Positions 1 to 5,036 of a stretch of 5,036 nt of DNA are shown in pieces (position 1 is the first letter of the stretch; each line of letters begins with the position of its first letter). The stretch covers positions 1-5,036 of the forward strand of contig JAGRAB010000088.1 in NCBI GenBank assembly GCA_020435085.1. Direction: 5' to 3'. The translations under genes were made by a program, and so were the position numbers. The DNA is from Bdellovibrionales bacterium (GTDB lineage Bacteria; Bdellovibrionota; Bdellovibrionia; Bdellovibrionales; UBA1609). The notes under the pieces are model-generated. The model saw nothing but the letters and a program-made list of their open reading frames with translations, was not told where the DNA came from and made no database searches.

Positions 1-2
1 CA

Positions 3-86
3 ATAGAAGCAAAAACTTTATTGTCGAGGGCTTCTGGAGTGGGCTTTAGAAAATTAAAGCTTTTGGATGACATCAGTAGAGTTTGA
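3..86 (+). CDS. Possible 3' end of an unidentified gene (5' end outside window)
   Basis: An open frame runs in from the left edge and ends at TGA 84-86, giving 27 visible residues with a C-terminus rich in Lys, Leu and Arg (ending LLDDISRV). The other two + frames close early (TAG at 4-6, TAG at 47-49), so this is the only forward frame that could carry an upstream gene to its end. A purine-rich AAGGAG follows the stop at once, as it would at a gene junction in an operon. I do not recognise the family, and 27 residues are too few to assign one. The frame could be open by chance. Confidence 0.3.
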   Translation: MEAKTLLSRASGVGFRKLKLLDDISRV

Positions 87-95
87 AGGAGCTCT

Positions 96-251
96 ATGGG
101 AAAAGAAAGGAGTTTCAAAAAATATTTTGTGAATGTGAAGAAGCCACTTAAGCAAAAAAAATTTAGAATAACTTTCTTGGAGTCAACTCTTGAGCTGATT
201 TGGGGAAAACCCAACGATCAGTTCTTCCAGTTGAGACGGCGGAGCCACTGA
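96..251 (+). CDS. Possible small basic protein, 51 aa, unknown function
   Basis: An ATG at 96 follows AAGGAG (86-91) after four bases and opens a 51-codon frame ending at TGA 249-251. The predicted product is very basic, with a Lys-rich first half (KK at 8-9, KKPLKQKK at 15-22) and LRRRSH at the end, and has no membrane segment or recognisable domain. In favour of a real gene are the good ribosome binding site and its position ten bases after a possible upstream stop codon. Against it, one strong stem-loop (192-224) lies wholly inside the frame, and the stop codon sits in the stem of a second (233-282). The stretch may instead be a structured untranslated leader or a decayed gene. I recognise no homologue. 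Confidence 0.3.
   Translation: MGKERSFKKYFVNVKKPLKQKKFRITFLESTLELIWGKPNDQFFQLRRRSH
192..224 (+). other. Stem-loop 1 in the operon leader
   Basis: CTGATTTGGG (195-204) pairs with CCCAA (210-214) and ATCAG (217-221), with a two-base CG bulge at 215-216 and a GAAAA loop at 205-209. Outer pairs G192-C224 and A193-T223, plus a G-T wobble at 194/222, extend it. No T-run follows, so it is not an intrinsic terminator. It lies inside the possible 51-aa ORF and nine bases before a second, longer stem-loop. Whether it is a functional RNA element or chance is unresolved. Confidence 0.5.
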
Positions 252-282
252 GAGTTTTTATATCTCAGTGCGCCACCGCCTC
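233..282 (+). promoter_or_regulatory. Long stem-loop 2 just upstream of the first CBS gene
   Basis: An uninterrupted eight-pair upper stem, CACTGAGA (246-253) with TCTCAGTG (263-270), closes a nine-base loop. Below it GG (241-242), CGG (237-239) and GAG (233-235) pair with CC (273-274), CCG (276-278) and CTC (280-282), separated by single mismatches and a bulged C245. The GC-rich arms stand out from the A/T-rich surroundings. The structure ends only 13 bases before the AGGAGG of the CBS gene at 307. AAATATTTATAAT follows rather than a T-run, so it is not a classical intrinsic terminator. It could be a weak terminator of the upstream unit, a processing or stabilising hairpin, or a 5'-UTR control element. 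The structure is seen directly; its role is inference. Confidence 0.6.
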
Positions 283-306
283 AAATATTTATAATAGGAG
301 GTAAAA

Positions 307-795
307 GTGGATTTAAAAGAAATTTGTAGTTTTAGATATCGTGTTGTTGATCCAGATATCAGTTTGCAGAGAGTCTCAGAAATTATGAAAAACTCACAAG
401 TTGACACTGTGATTGTTGCAAAAAATTTTGAAATGAGTCAGCGGCCGATGGGCTTAATTACAGATATAGATCTCATGCATCAATACTTTATTCAAAGAGA
501 ACACTTATCTAAAATTTCTGCAATAAGTATTATCGATCGCCCTCTTATAAAAGTTTTTAACACTACTTCAATTAATGATGCCATTCGTCTTATGTCAGAA
601 AAAGGTTTAAGACGAGTCATTGTGACAGACTTTTATAATAATATTTATGGAATTTTAACTGTTGAAGGAATTATGCGTTTTTTAAGTGAGCAAATGAATG
701 CCCTCAATCAGGTTTATGATTCTGAATTCAATTTTGAGAAAATGATTCGCGAAGAGTCAGAACAGTTAAGTTTTCATTATCAAATGGCGAATTAG
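307..795 (+). CDS. Stand-alone CBS-pair (Bateman module) protein, copy 1
   Basis: This 162-residue protein is made almost entirely of two tandem CBS domains (about residues 5-66 and 75-130). CBS pairs fold into a Bateman module and in characterised proteins usually bind AMP, ATP, NAD or SAM as energy sensors; here the ligand is unknown. CBS1 carries the GLITDID motif at 49-55, whose T52 and D55 match the usual ribose/phosphate-contact pattern. In CBS2 the matching segment reads GILTVEG (115-121), with the final Asp replaced by Gly, so the second site may be altered. A charged helix-like tail (about 131-155) follows. It is probably cytosolic, as it has no signal peptide or membrane segment. 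The GTG start is well fixed: AGGAGGT (296-302) lies four bases upstream and an in-frame TAG at 295-297 blocks a longer protein. The HPF-like gene begins seven bases after its stop. N- and C-terminal motifs resemble the CBS gene at 1805, suggesting duplication. Confidence 0.93.
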   Translation: MDLKEICSFRYRVVDPDISLQRVSEIMKNSQVDTVIVAKNFEMSQRPMGLITDIDLMHQYFIQREHLSKISAISIIDRPLIKVFNTTSINDAIRLMSEKGLRRVIVTDFYNNIYGILTVEGIMRFLSEQMNALNQVYDSEFNFEKMIREESEQLSFHYQMAN

Positions 796-802
796 GATAT
801 TT

Positions 803-1222
803 ATGGAAGAAATTTCAGAAACCCGCTTTTATTTTAATTGTCATATTACTTTTCCAGACTCTTTGCCATCTCCAGCTGTTAAAAATGTGATTATTGAGTA
901 TTTGCAAGATTTAGAAGAGAAATATAAAAATATTATTTCTTGTCATGTTGCTATAAAAATTCCACATAAGCATCATCGTAAAAAAATCATTCACACCGAT
1001 ATTTCATTTAAAACAGGGTTTGGGGATTTCTTTGTCAATCATGATAAAGATAAAAATTATTCTCACGAAGATCCATTGATTTCTCTTCGAGATGCTTTTG
1101 AAGCTTTAGAAAATCAGTTGAATACAAAATTAGGAATGCTTCATGATAAAAGAGTCAAATCAAAATCTTCAACAAAAAGTAAAGAAGAAATTCTACAGTA
1201 TGACTGGGTTGATGACTTGTGA
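803..1222 (+). CDS. HPF/RaiA-type ribosome hibernation factor (short form)
   Basis: This 139-residue protein fits the S30AE (HPF/RaiA/YfiA) beta-alpha-beta-beta-beta-alpha plan. It has strand RFYFNCHI (8-15), helix about 24-42, strand ISCHVAIKIP (45-54), a basic HKHHRKK turn (55-61), strands 62-79, and helix about 90-110 containing the LRDAFEALENQL segment typical of the family. Relatives bind the 30S decoding region, block mRNA and tRNA, and store ribosomes as 70S or 100S particles in stationary phase or stress. The long-form C-terminal dimerisation domain is missing. Instead there is a Lys/Ser-rich stretch (116-127) and an acidic aromatic end, YDWVDDL (133-139). The start is the ATG seven bases after the preceding CBS gene, behind AGGA at 794-797. 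Assignment rests on fold pattern and motifs in a divergent sequence, so family membership is likely but not certain. Operon context with CBS and Hsp20 genes supports a stress role. Confidence 0.8.
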   Translation: MEEISETRFYFNCHITFPDSLPSPAVKNVIIEYLQDLEEKYKNIISCHVAIKIPHKHHRKKIIHTDISFKTGFGDFFVNHDKDKNYSHEDPLISLRDAFEALENQLNTKLGMLHDKRVKSKSSTKSKEEILQYDWVDDL

Positions 1223-1270
1223 ATTAAGATAATTATTTTTTGAAGTTGTATAAATTTGGCATTCTCGTTG

Positions 1271-1296
1271 CAATCAAATTTGATGAATCTTGATTG
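1271..1296. repeat. Inverted repeat in the longest intra-operon gap
   Basis: CAATCAA (1271-1277) and TTGATTG (1290-1296) form a perfect seven-base dyad around a 12-base spacer. A perfect 12-base palindrome, ATCAAATTTGAT (1273-1284), overlaps the left arm. The dyad ends ten bases before the GAGGAGG ribosome binding site (1306-1312) of the next CBS gene. The 94-base gap is A/T-rich and shows no clear terminator or -35/-10 pair. It may be an operator, a weak RNA hairpin or chance in A/T-rich sequence. Confidence 0.3.
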
Positions 1297-1316
1297 AATA
1301 ACTCTGAGGAGGGTTT

Positions 1317-1781
1317 ATGTTTTTTAAAAAGAAAAAAATTAAAGATGTAATGAATAGGAATGTTAAGGTCTGTGTTCGAGAGAGTACCGTGAGAGACGCG
1401 GCATATCTCATGAAACAATATAACTGTGCTTCGATTCCTATTGTAGAGAGTAAAGATACTTATCGTCCGGTAGGTTGTATTTCGGAAAGAGAAGTTGTTC
1501 AAAGAGTGGTTGCTCGCGGGATGGACCCTAAAGTTCGTCTTGTGAGTGAGTTTATGCAGACGCCATGTCCTACTGTATTTGAAAATGAAACTCTTGATAG
1601 TGCTTATCGAAAAATGGAAGAGCAGCATTATGAAAAACTGTTTGTGACAGATTGGAAAGGAAGAGTATCTGGTGTTTTAGGGAAAAATGAAATTTCAGAA
1701 CATTTATCTGATGGAAGGTTTGCTCGTTTGATGAAAAGTGTTTTGATACCAACAGTTTCACATGGGCAAGAAGCTGCTTAA
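1317..1781 (+). CDS. Stand-alone CBS-pair protein, copy 2 (divergent)
   Basis: This 154-residue protein holds two CBS domains (about residues 8-66 and 78-132) after a short basic start (FFKKKKIKDVM). The PVGCISERE segment (51-59) occupies the ligand-motif position but reads S-E-R-E (56-59) instead of the T-D-x-D usual there. The CBS2 counterpart is GVLGKNE (119-125), without the Thr. An RGMDPKVRLVSEFMQ linker joins the domains, a form common in bacterial two-CBS proteins. Known CBS pairs bind adenine nucleotides; given the substitutions here, ligand binding could be altered or lost. The ATG follows a strong GAGGAGG (1306-1312) after four bases. It has no signal peptide or transmembrane segment, so it is probably cytosolic. 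It follows the HPF-like gene by 94 bases and precedes a third CBS gene by 23. It is less like the copies at 307 and 1805 than they are to each other, and lacks their LSxxMN tail. Confidence 0.92.
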   Translation: MFFKKKKIKDVMNRNVKVCVRESTVRDAAYLMKQYNCASIPIVESKDTYRPVGCISEREVVQRVVARGMDPKVRLVSEFMQTPCPTVFENETLDSAYRKMEEQHYEKLFVTDWKGRVSGVLGKNEISEHLSDGRFARLMKSVLIPTVSHGQEAA

Positions 1782-1804
1782 GTGGAGAATGAAAGGATAT
1801 TGAC

Positions 1805-2275
1805 ATGTCATTAGAAAAAATATGTGTAAAAGATGTTGTGACAGCACCAAAAAGTGCAAAAGTAGGAGTGGTTGTTGATTTAATGAAGAAACATCATGTT
1901 GGAAGTGTTGTTATATTAGAAGGGTTAGGAAAAAAAAGTGTACCTTTAGGTATTATTACTGATCGAGATATCGCACTGACAGTGGGAGTCGAGCAAAATC
2001 CATCTCATTTAAAAGTTGAGACTGTGATGCAAAGCCAACCTGTAACAGCAAAGGTAACAGATGGTGTTTTTGAAACATTAAAAAAAATGAGAGAATTTGG
2101 TGTTAAGCGAATTCCTCTCGTTGATAAAAGTGGGGATCTTTGCGGAATATTAGCGGCTGAAGATCTTTTAAATTTGTTAAGTCAAGAAATGAATGAACTT
2201 TCTAAAATCGGCGAAGTTCAATTGAGCAATGAGCGCGGTGTTCGTTTGCCAACAGAAAAGCAGTTAGTGATGTAA
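1805..2275 (+). CDS. Stand-alone CBS-pair protein, copy 3
   Basis: This 156-residue protein has two CBS domains (about residues 5-66 and 74-128). CBS1 has the textbook LGIITDRDIA motif (48-57), with T52 and D55 where nucleotide ribose and phosphate are normally contacted. CBS2 keeps the core pattern (VKRIPLVDKSGDLCGIL, 100-116) but reads AAED (117-120) where the Thr would be. A roughly 30-residue tail contains LSQEMNEL (125-132), close to LSEQMNAL in the protein at 307. The two also share the KxIC/EKIC-type start and place the GxITDxD motif at the same residue (49), so they are probably paralogues. The ATG follows AAGGA (1793-1797) by seven bases; the AGGATAT around this site also precedes the HPF-like gene. 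It is likely a cytosolic adenylate-type sensor or partner regulator; its ligand and target are unknown. The outer-membrane protein gene starts 14 bases after its stop. Confidence 0.93.
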   Translation: MSLEKICVKDVVTAPKSAKVGVVVDLMKKHHVGSVVILEGLGKKSVPLGIITDRDIALTVGVEQNPSHLKVETVMQSQPVTAKVTDGVFETLKKMREFGVKRIPLVDKSGDLCGILAAEDLLNLLSQEMNELSKIGEVQLSNERGVRLPTEKQLVM

Positions 2276-2289
2276 AAAATGGAGGAAAT

Positions 2290-2907
2290 ATGCAACTTGT
2301 AAAATATAAAACCCTATTCCTCATTGGAATAATAGGGCTCGCCTTGAGTTCAAATGTCTCACAGGGGCAAATGGATAATTATGAAAATGAGGAAGATGAG
2401 CCTATGCAGCAAGTTTCTGCACAGGGAGAGACAATGAAAAGTGAAGATCGTTTGATGGCCAATCCCTCTATTGCTTTACGTTCGGGTGCTGCTGACACAG
2501 ACTTGAGTCATTATGATGTGGGATGGGGTTATGGGTTAGAACTAGGGTTTCGTCCAAAGGATTTATATAGTTATGCCTTTGAGCTTGGAGGGCATGTCAA
2601 TAAATCAAATCAAGAGGCCCCAACACTCACTCGAACAAAATTATTGGGTAAAGGTTTATTTACGACCGGTGGAGATCGTGCGGTAATAAAATATACATAT
2701 ATAGGAGCAGCTCTTGGAGTTATTTGGGATAATATGAACAATGAAGTAGCTACGGAAGTTGGCATAGCCCCTGTTGCAGGTATTGATGTTCCGCTTCTTG
2801 GCGATGCAAAGAATCTCTCTTTAGGAGGAGATATTAATTACCTTTTTGTTTCAGGCAATAAGCCAGAAACTTTTGAAGTGAATGGAGCTGTAAAATATCA
2901 TTTTTAA
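2290..2907 (+). CDS. Secreted small outer-membrane beta-barrel protein
   Basis: The 205-residue product opens with a signal peptide: basic MQLVKYK, a hydrophobic core (about 8-20), and a likely cleavage site after SQG at 26. An acidic, Gln/Glu/Met-rich linker follows (about 28-57). The rest (58-205) alternates polar and hydrophobic residues in about eight strand-like blocks, such as WGYGLELGFRP (79-89), YSYAFELGGHV (93-103), YTYIGAALGVIW (135-146), NLSLGGDINYLF (175-186) and TFEVNGAVKYHF (194-205). The terminal Phe is the signal recognised by the BAM assembly machinery. The length suits an eight-stranded OmpX/OmpA-barrel-like protein. I cannot name the subfamily or function; a structural, adhesive or small-channel role are all possible. 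The start is fixed by GGAGG (2281-2285), four bases ahead. It is the only envelope protein in an otherwise cytosolic stress operon. Confidence 0.85.
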   Translation: MQLVKYKTLFLIGIIGLALSSNVSQGQMDNYENEEDEPMQQVSAQGETMKSEDRLMANPSIALRSGAADTDLSHYDVGWGYGLELGFRPKDLYSYAFELGGHVNKSNQEAPTLTRTKLLGKGLFTTGGDRAVIKYTYIGAALGVIWDNMNNEVATEVGIAPVAGIDVPLLGDAKNLSLGGDINYLFVSGNKPETFEVNGAVKYHF

Positions 2908-2937
2908 AAGATAATTTAAAATAAAGGAGAATCAATT

Positions 2938-3408
2938 ATGAAAAACCCAATATCTTCAATGTTACCTCAGAAGCTGATGAAGCGATCAGAAGGGCCATTT
3001 CGACTATTAACAGAAATGGAGAATGAAATGGCAAGGTGGTTGAGGCAAAGGCCCTTTGATTGGTCTGAAGAGTATGAAGGATTTGATTTTATTCCTTCTT
3101 GTAATATTCGTGAATCCACAAAAGAGTATATGATTCAATTAGATATACCAGGAATTAAAAAAGAAGACTTGCGAATAGAGCTAGAAAACAAAAGACTTAC
3201 GGTCAGTGGCGAAAGACGAGATATGGCTCAAGAAAAAGATACGAGACATTTTTTAACAGAAGCGTTCTACGGAAATTTTATGAGGTCAATGAATCTCCCC
3301 ATGGCGGCAGATGAAGGAAAAGTCGATGCTCACTACGAAGATGGTGTGTTAACTGTTCGAGTTCCAAAATCAGCAAATGCAAATGTGAGAACCATTGAAA
3401 TTCATTAA
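2938..3408 (+). CDS. Hsp20 (alpha-crystallin family) small heat-shock protein
   Basis: This 156-residue protein has the three-part small-heat-shock layout: a variable N-terminus (1-51) with an amphipathic MENEMARWLRQRPF segment; an alpha-crystallin domain (about 52-145) starting FIPSCNIRES; and a short C-terminal tail. Diagnostic motifs are LDIPGIKKEDLRIELE (68-83), LTVSGER (87-93), the YGNFMRSMNLP strand (111-121), DGVLTVRVPK (135-144) and the IEI tail motif (153-155), which in homologues docks into neighbouring domains to build oligomers. The family binds unfolding proteins without ATP and hands them to DnaK/ClpB. The ATG follows AAGGAGA (2924-2930) after seven bases. It is the last gene of the run and is followed 20 bases later by a strong terminator. 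No sigma-32-like promoter or CIRCE element was seen in the 30-base gap before it, so it is probably expressed from an upstream operon promoter. Confidence 0.97.
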   Translation: MKNPISSMLPQKLMKRSEGPFRLLTEMENEMARWLRQRPFDWSEEYEGFDFIPSCNIRESTKEYMIQLDIPGIKKEDLRIELENKRLTVSGERRDMAQEKDTRHFLTEAFYGNFMRSMNLPMAADEGKVDAHYEDGVLTVRVPKSANANVRTIEIH

Positions 3409-3428
3409 TACTTCTAAAAGATCGTTTT

Positions 3429-3456
3429 AAGGAGGCTGAATACAGCCTCCTTTTTT
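3429..3456 (+). terminator. Intrinsic (rho-independent) terminator of the stress operon
   Basis: A perfect ten-pair stem, AAGGAGGCTG (3429-3438) with CAGCCTCCTT (3443-3452), closes a four-base AATA loop and runs into a T-tract ending at 3456. It lies 20 bases after the Hsp20 stop codon. On the minus strand the hairpin is followed only by TTAAAACG, so it should work mainly for + strand transcription. Confidence 0.93.
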
Positions 3457-3465
3457 ATGCATTAT

Positions 3466-3636
3466 TTATTCACAGATGAGAGTATTATTATTTGATGCCG
3501 TTTCTTGAATGAATATTTTTTGAATATAAGATTGTAGCGGTTCAGCTTCTAATTTTTTTTCAGGTTGAGAAAGAAAGCCAATTAAAACAAAAATAAAAAC
3601 AATAAAATAATACATACTTTCTTTGTATTGTCCCAT
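3466..3636 (-). CDS. Possible single-helix membrane peptide, 56 aa
   Basis: An open frame downstream of the lipoamide dehydrogenase gene on the same strand would encode 56 residues from the ATG at 3636-3634. An upstream TTG at 3651 would add five. Residues about 8-22 (MYYFIVFIFVLIGFL) form one strongly hydrophobic segment, followed by SQPEKKLEAEP and a polar tail ending NTLICE. It would be a membrane anchor or uncleaved signal sequence. The only ribosome-binding-like stretch is GGGGG (3645-3649), eight bases from the ATG, which is weak. Nothing homologous is recognised. A/T-rich DNA yields such Phe/Ile/Val-rich frames by chance, so this is a tentative call. It may be co-transcribed with the dehydrogenase gene, whose stop is 59 bases upstream of this ATG. 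Confidence 0.3.
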   Translation of the reverse strand: MGQYKESMYYFIVFIFVLIGFLSQPEKKLEAEPLQSYIQKIFIQETASNNNTLICE

Positions 3637-3695
3637 ATGACATGCCCCCAATGAGTAAATTCAATATTTTTAGGAGCAAATTACATACCAAAGGC

Positions 3696-5036
3696 TCACA
3701 TTTGCCGAGCGCGTTTATCAACAGCGAGAGCGGCTTCACGAACAATTTCTGAAAGGGTGGGGTGGGCATGAAAGCTGCGAGCAATATCTTCGCTGCTGGC
3801 ACCAAACTCCATAGCTATTGTAGCTTCTGCAATGAGGTCTCCCGCGTGAGGACCAACAATATGAACACCAAGAACTTTATCCGAAGTTTTGTCGGCAAGA
3901 ATTTTAACAACACCATCAGTATTACCAAGAGCTTTGGCGCGGCCATTGGCTGAAAATGGAAAAGATCCAATGTTATAGGCAATGCCCATATTTTTGAGTT
4001 GTTCTTCGGTGTAGCCCACAGAGGCGACCTCAGGCCAGGTATAAATAATACTAGGAACAGTGAGGTAGTTCACATGACCTGGAAGCCCTGCAAGAATTTC
4101 AGCAACAGCAACGCCTTCTTCTTCGGCTTTATGGGCCAACATAGGGCCTCTGATAAGATCACCAACGGCATAGATATTGGGGATATTTGTTTGAAAATGA
4201 TCGTTAACGATAATACAGCCGCGATTGTCTTTTTCAACACCAGCGTTTTCAATACCAAGACCATCAGAAAAAGGACGTCGTCCTGTAGAGACAAGAACTA
4301 CATTGGCCTCTAAGCTTCCAGGTTTTCCTGAACTTAAATCTTCGAAATGGACAGTGGCTTTATTGCTTTTGACATCAGCCCCAGTGACTTTTGTGGAGAG
4401 TAAAAACTTTATTCCTTGTTTTTTAAGAATTTGTAACATGCGTTTACTAGAGGATTTATCCATGCCACCGCAAATCATATCAGTAAATTCAATGACAGTC
4501 ACATCAGCCCCAAGGCGAGACCAAACAGAGCCCAGCTCTAAGCCAATCACCCCCCCTCCAACAACAATCATTGATTTTGGAACTGTATCGAGAGAAAGAG
4601 CTTCTGTTGAAGAAATAATGATTTTGCCGTCATACTTCATAAAGGGTAATTCATTGGGAACACTTCCTGTAGCTAGCATAATATATTTGGCTTGAATAGA
4701 GTCTGTGCTGCCATCTTTTTTTTGAATGGAGACAGTATTGGCATTTTCAAGTTTGCCATAGCCTTCAAAGCGGGTAATTTTATTTTTTTCAAAAAGGTAT
4801 TTAATTCCGCCAGTGAGGTCTGAAACGATTTTCTCTTTTCGCTCCATCATTTTTTTTAAATTTAATTTTACACTACCAATGTCGATTCCGTGTTCTGCAA
4901 ATTCTTCTTTGGCGGCGTGATAGTTTTCGCTGCTTTGTAAAAGAGCTTTTGAGGGGATACAGCCAATATTTAAACATGTTCCACCAAGAGTAGAGTCTTT
5001 TTCAACGACGGCTGTTTTTAAACCTAACTGAGCGGC
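3696..5036 (-). CDS. lpdA: Dihydrolipoamide dehydrogenase (E3), 5' end outside window
   Basis: This flavoprotein reoxidises dihydrolipoamide on the E2 subunits of pyruvate, 2-oxoglutarate and related dehydrogenase complexes, passing electrons through FAD to NAD+. The 446 visible residues lack only the first 20 or so, with the N-terminal FAD dinucleotide motif. The redox disulfide lies in GGTCLNIGCIPSKALL: the Cys codons are at 4974-4976 and 4959-4961. The NAD-binding motif VVGGGVIGLELGS follows (visible residues about 158-170), then the second FAD contact YAVGDLIRGPMLAHKAEEEG. The C-terminal interface domain ends with HAHPTLSE, giving the catalytic His-Glu pair (visible residues 425 and 430). 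All key residues present are intact. The frame is open to the right edge, so the ATG codons near 4850 are internal Met residues (KKMMERK), not the start. The gene converges on the stress operon. The sequence resembles mitochondrial/alphaproteobacterial E3. Its operon partners would lie beyond the right edge. Confidence 0.97.
   Translation of the reverse strand, partial: AAQLGLKTAVVEKDSTLGGTCLNIGCIPSKALLQSSENYHAAKEEFAEHGIDIGSVKLNLKKMMERKEKIVSDLTGGIKYLFEKNKITRFEGYGKLENANTVSIQKKDGSTDSIQAKYIMLATGSVPNELPFMKYDGKIIISSTEALSLDTVPKSMIVVGGGVIGLELGSVWSRLGADVTVIEFTDMICGGMDKSSSKRMLQILKKQGIKFLLSTKVTGADVKSNKATVHFEDLSSGKPGSLEANVVLVSTGRRPFSDGLGIENAGVEKDNRGCIIVNDHFQTNIPNIYAVGDLIRGPMLAHKAEEEGVAVAEILAGLPGHVNYLTVPSIIYTWPEVASVGYTEEQLKNMGIAYNIGSFPFSANGRAKALGNTDGVVKILADKTSDKVLGVHIVGPHAGDLIAEATIAMEFGASSEDIARSFHAHPTLSEIVREAALAVDKRARQM

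Noticed and set aside
231..264. TTGAGA (231-236) with TATATC (259-264) as a promoter
   Set aside because: The spacing is 22 bases, too long for a sigma-70-type promoter, and both elements lie in the stem-loop.
233..290. Stem-loop 2 as a standard intrinsic terminator
   Set aside because: The stem is followed by AAATATTTATAAT, not a T-tract, on the + strand, and no T-tract flanks it on the minus strand.
290..295. Perfect TATAAT hexamer before the first CBS gene
   Set aside because: It abuts the AGGAGGT ribosome binding site. A start about seven bases downstream would give an almost leaderless mRNA lacking that site, and no -35 lies at 16-18 bases. It is probably a chance A/T-rich match.
1233..1806. 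Open frames on the minus strand opposite the second CBS gene
   Set aside because: They are antisense to a clear CBS-pair coding sequence, have no domain or ribosome binding site, and have compositions typical of shadow frames.
3429..3456. Hairpin as a bidirectional terminator also serving lpdA
   Set aside because: On the minus strand only two T residues follow the stem, then AAAACG, so efficient termination there is doubtful.
3762..4695. Several + strand and alternate-frame open stretches over lpdA
   Set aside because: The minus-strand frame encodes an uninterrupted lipoamide dehydrogenase with all motifs, so the others are shadows of it.
4848..4850. ATG at 4850 as the start of lpdA
   Set aside because: The frame continues upstream to the window edge and encodes the conserved redox-disulfide segment, so these are internal Met codons.
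1..5036. CRISPR array, insertion sequence, tRNA or rRNA
   Set aside because: I saw no regularly spaced direct repeats, transposase-like coding, terminal inverted repeats or cloverleaf/rRNA motifs on either strand.

Overview
The window reads as a low-GC (A/T-rich) Gram-negative bacterial chromosome segment. The lipoamide dehydrogenase at the right edge has the sequence style of the mitochondrial/alphaproteobacterial branch (a GGTCLNIGCIPSK disulfide segment and an EAALAVDKRA-type C-terminus). An exported beta-barrel protein indicates an outer membrane. A low-GC alphaproteobacterium, perhaps a host-associated one, is my best inference, but no phylogenetic test was possible.

Left edge (1-306): the possible 3' end of an unidentified gene stops at 86. 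A possible 51-residue basic small ORF (96-251) follows. Two strong stem-loops (192-224 and 233-282) lie just ahead of the first clear gene. No convincing promoter was found by eye.

Centre (307-3456): six genes on the + strand, closely spaced (gaps of 7, 94, 23, 14 and 30 bases), end in a strong intrinsic terminator and look like one operon. The order is: stand-alone CBS-pair protein; short HPF/RaiA-type ribosome-associated protein; second CBS-pair protein; third CBS-pair protein; small secreted outer-membrane beta-barrel protein; Hsp20 small heat-shock protein. CBS pairs commonly sense adenine nucleotides, HPF/RaiA proteins inactivate ribosomes, and Hsp20 holds unfolding proteins. The natural reading is a dormancy, energy-stress or hypoxia module. 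Its functional classes match those of the mycobacterial DosR dormancy regulon (Hrp1 CBS pair, HspX Hsp20, Rv0079 ribosome-associated inhibitor), here in one operon in an apparently unrelated bacterium. The beta-barrel gene is the odd member.

Right part (3457-5036): a minus-strand lipoamide dehydrogenase gene converges on the operon. Its 5' end lies beyond the window. Between its stop codon and the terminator is a possible short minus-strand ORF for a one-helix membrane peptide, with weak support.

The most interesting content is the CBS x3 / HPF / OMP / Hsp20 operon and the structured leader in front of it.
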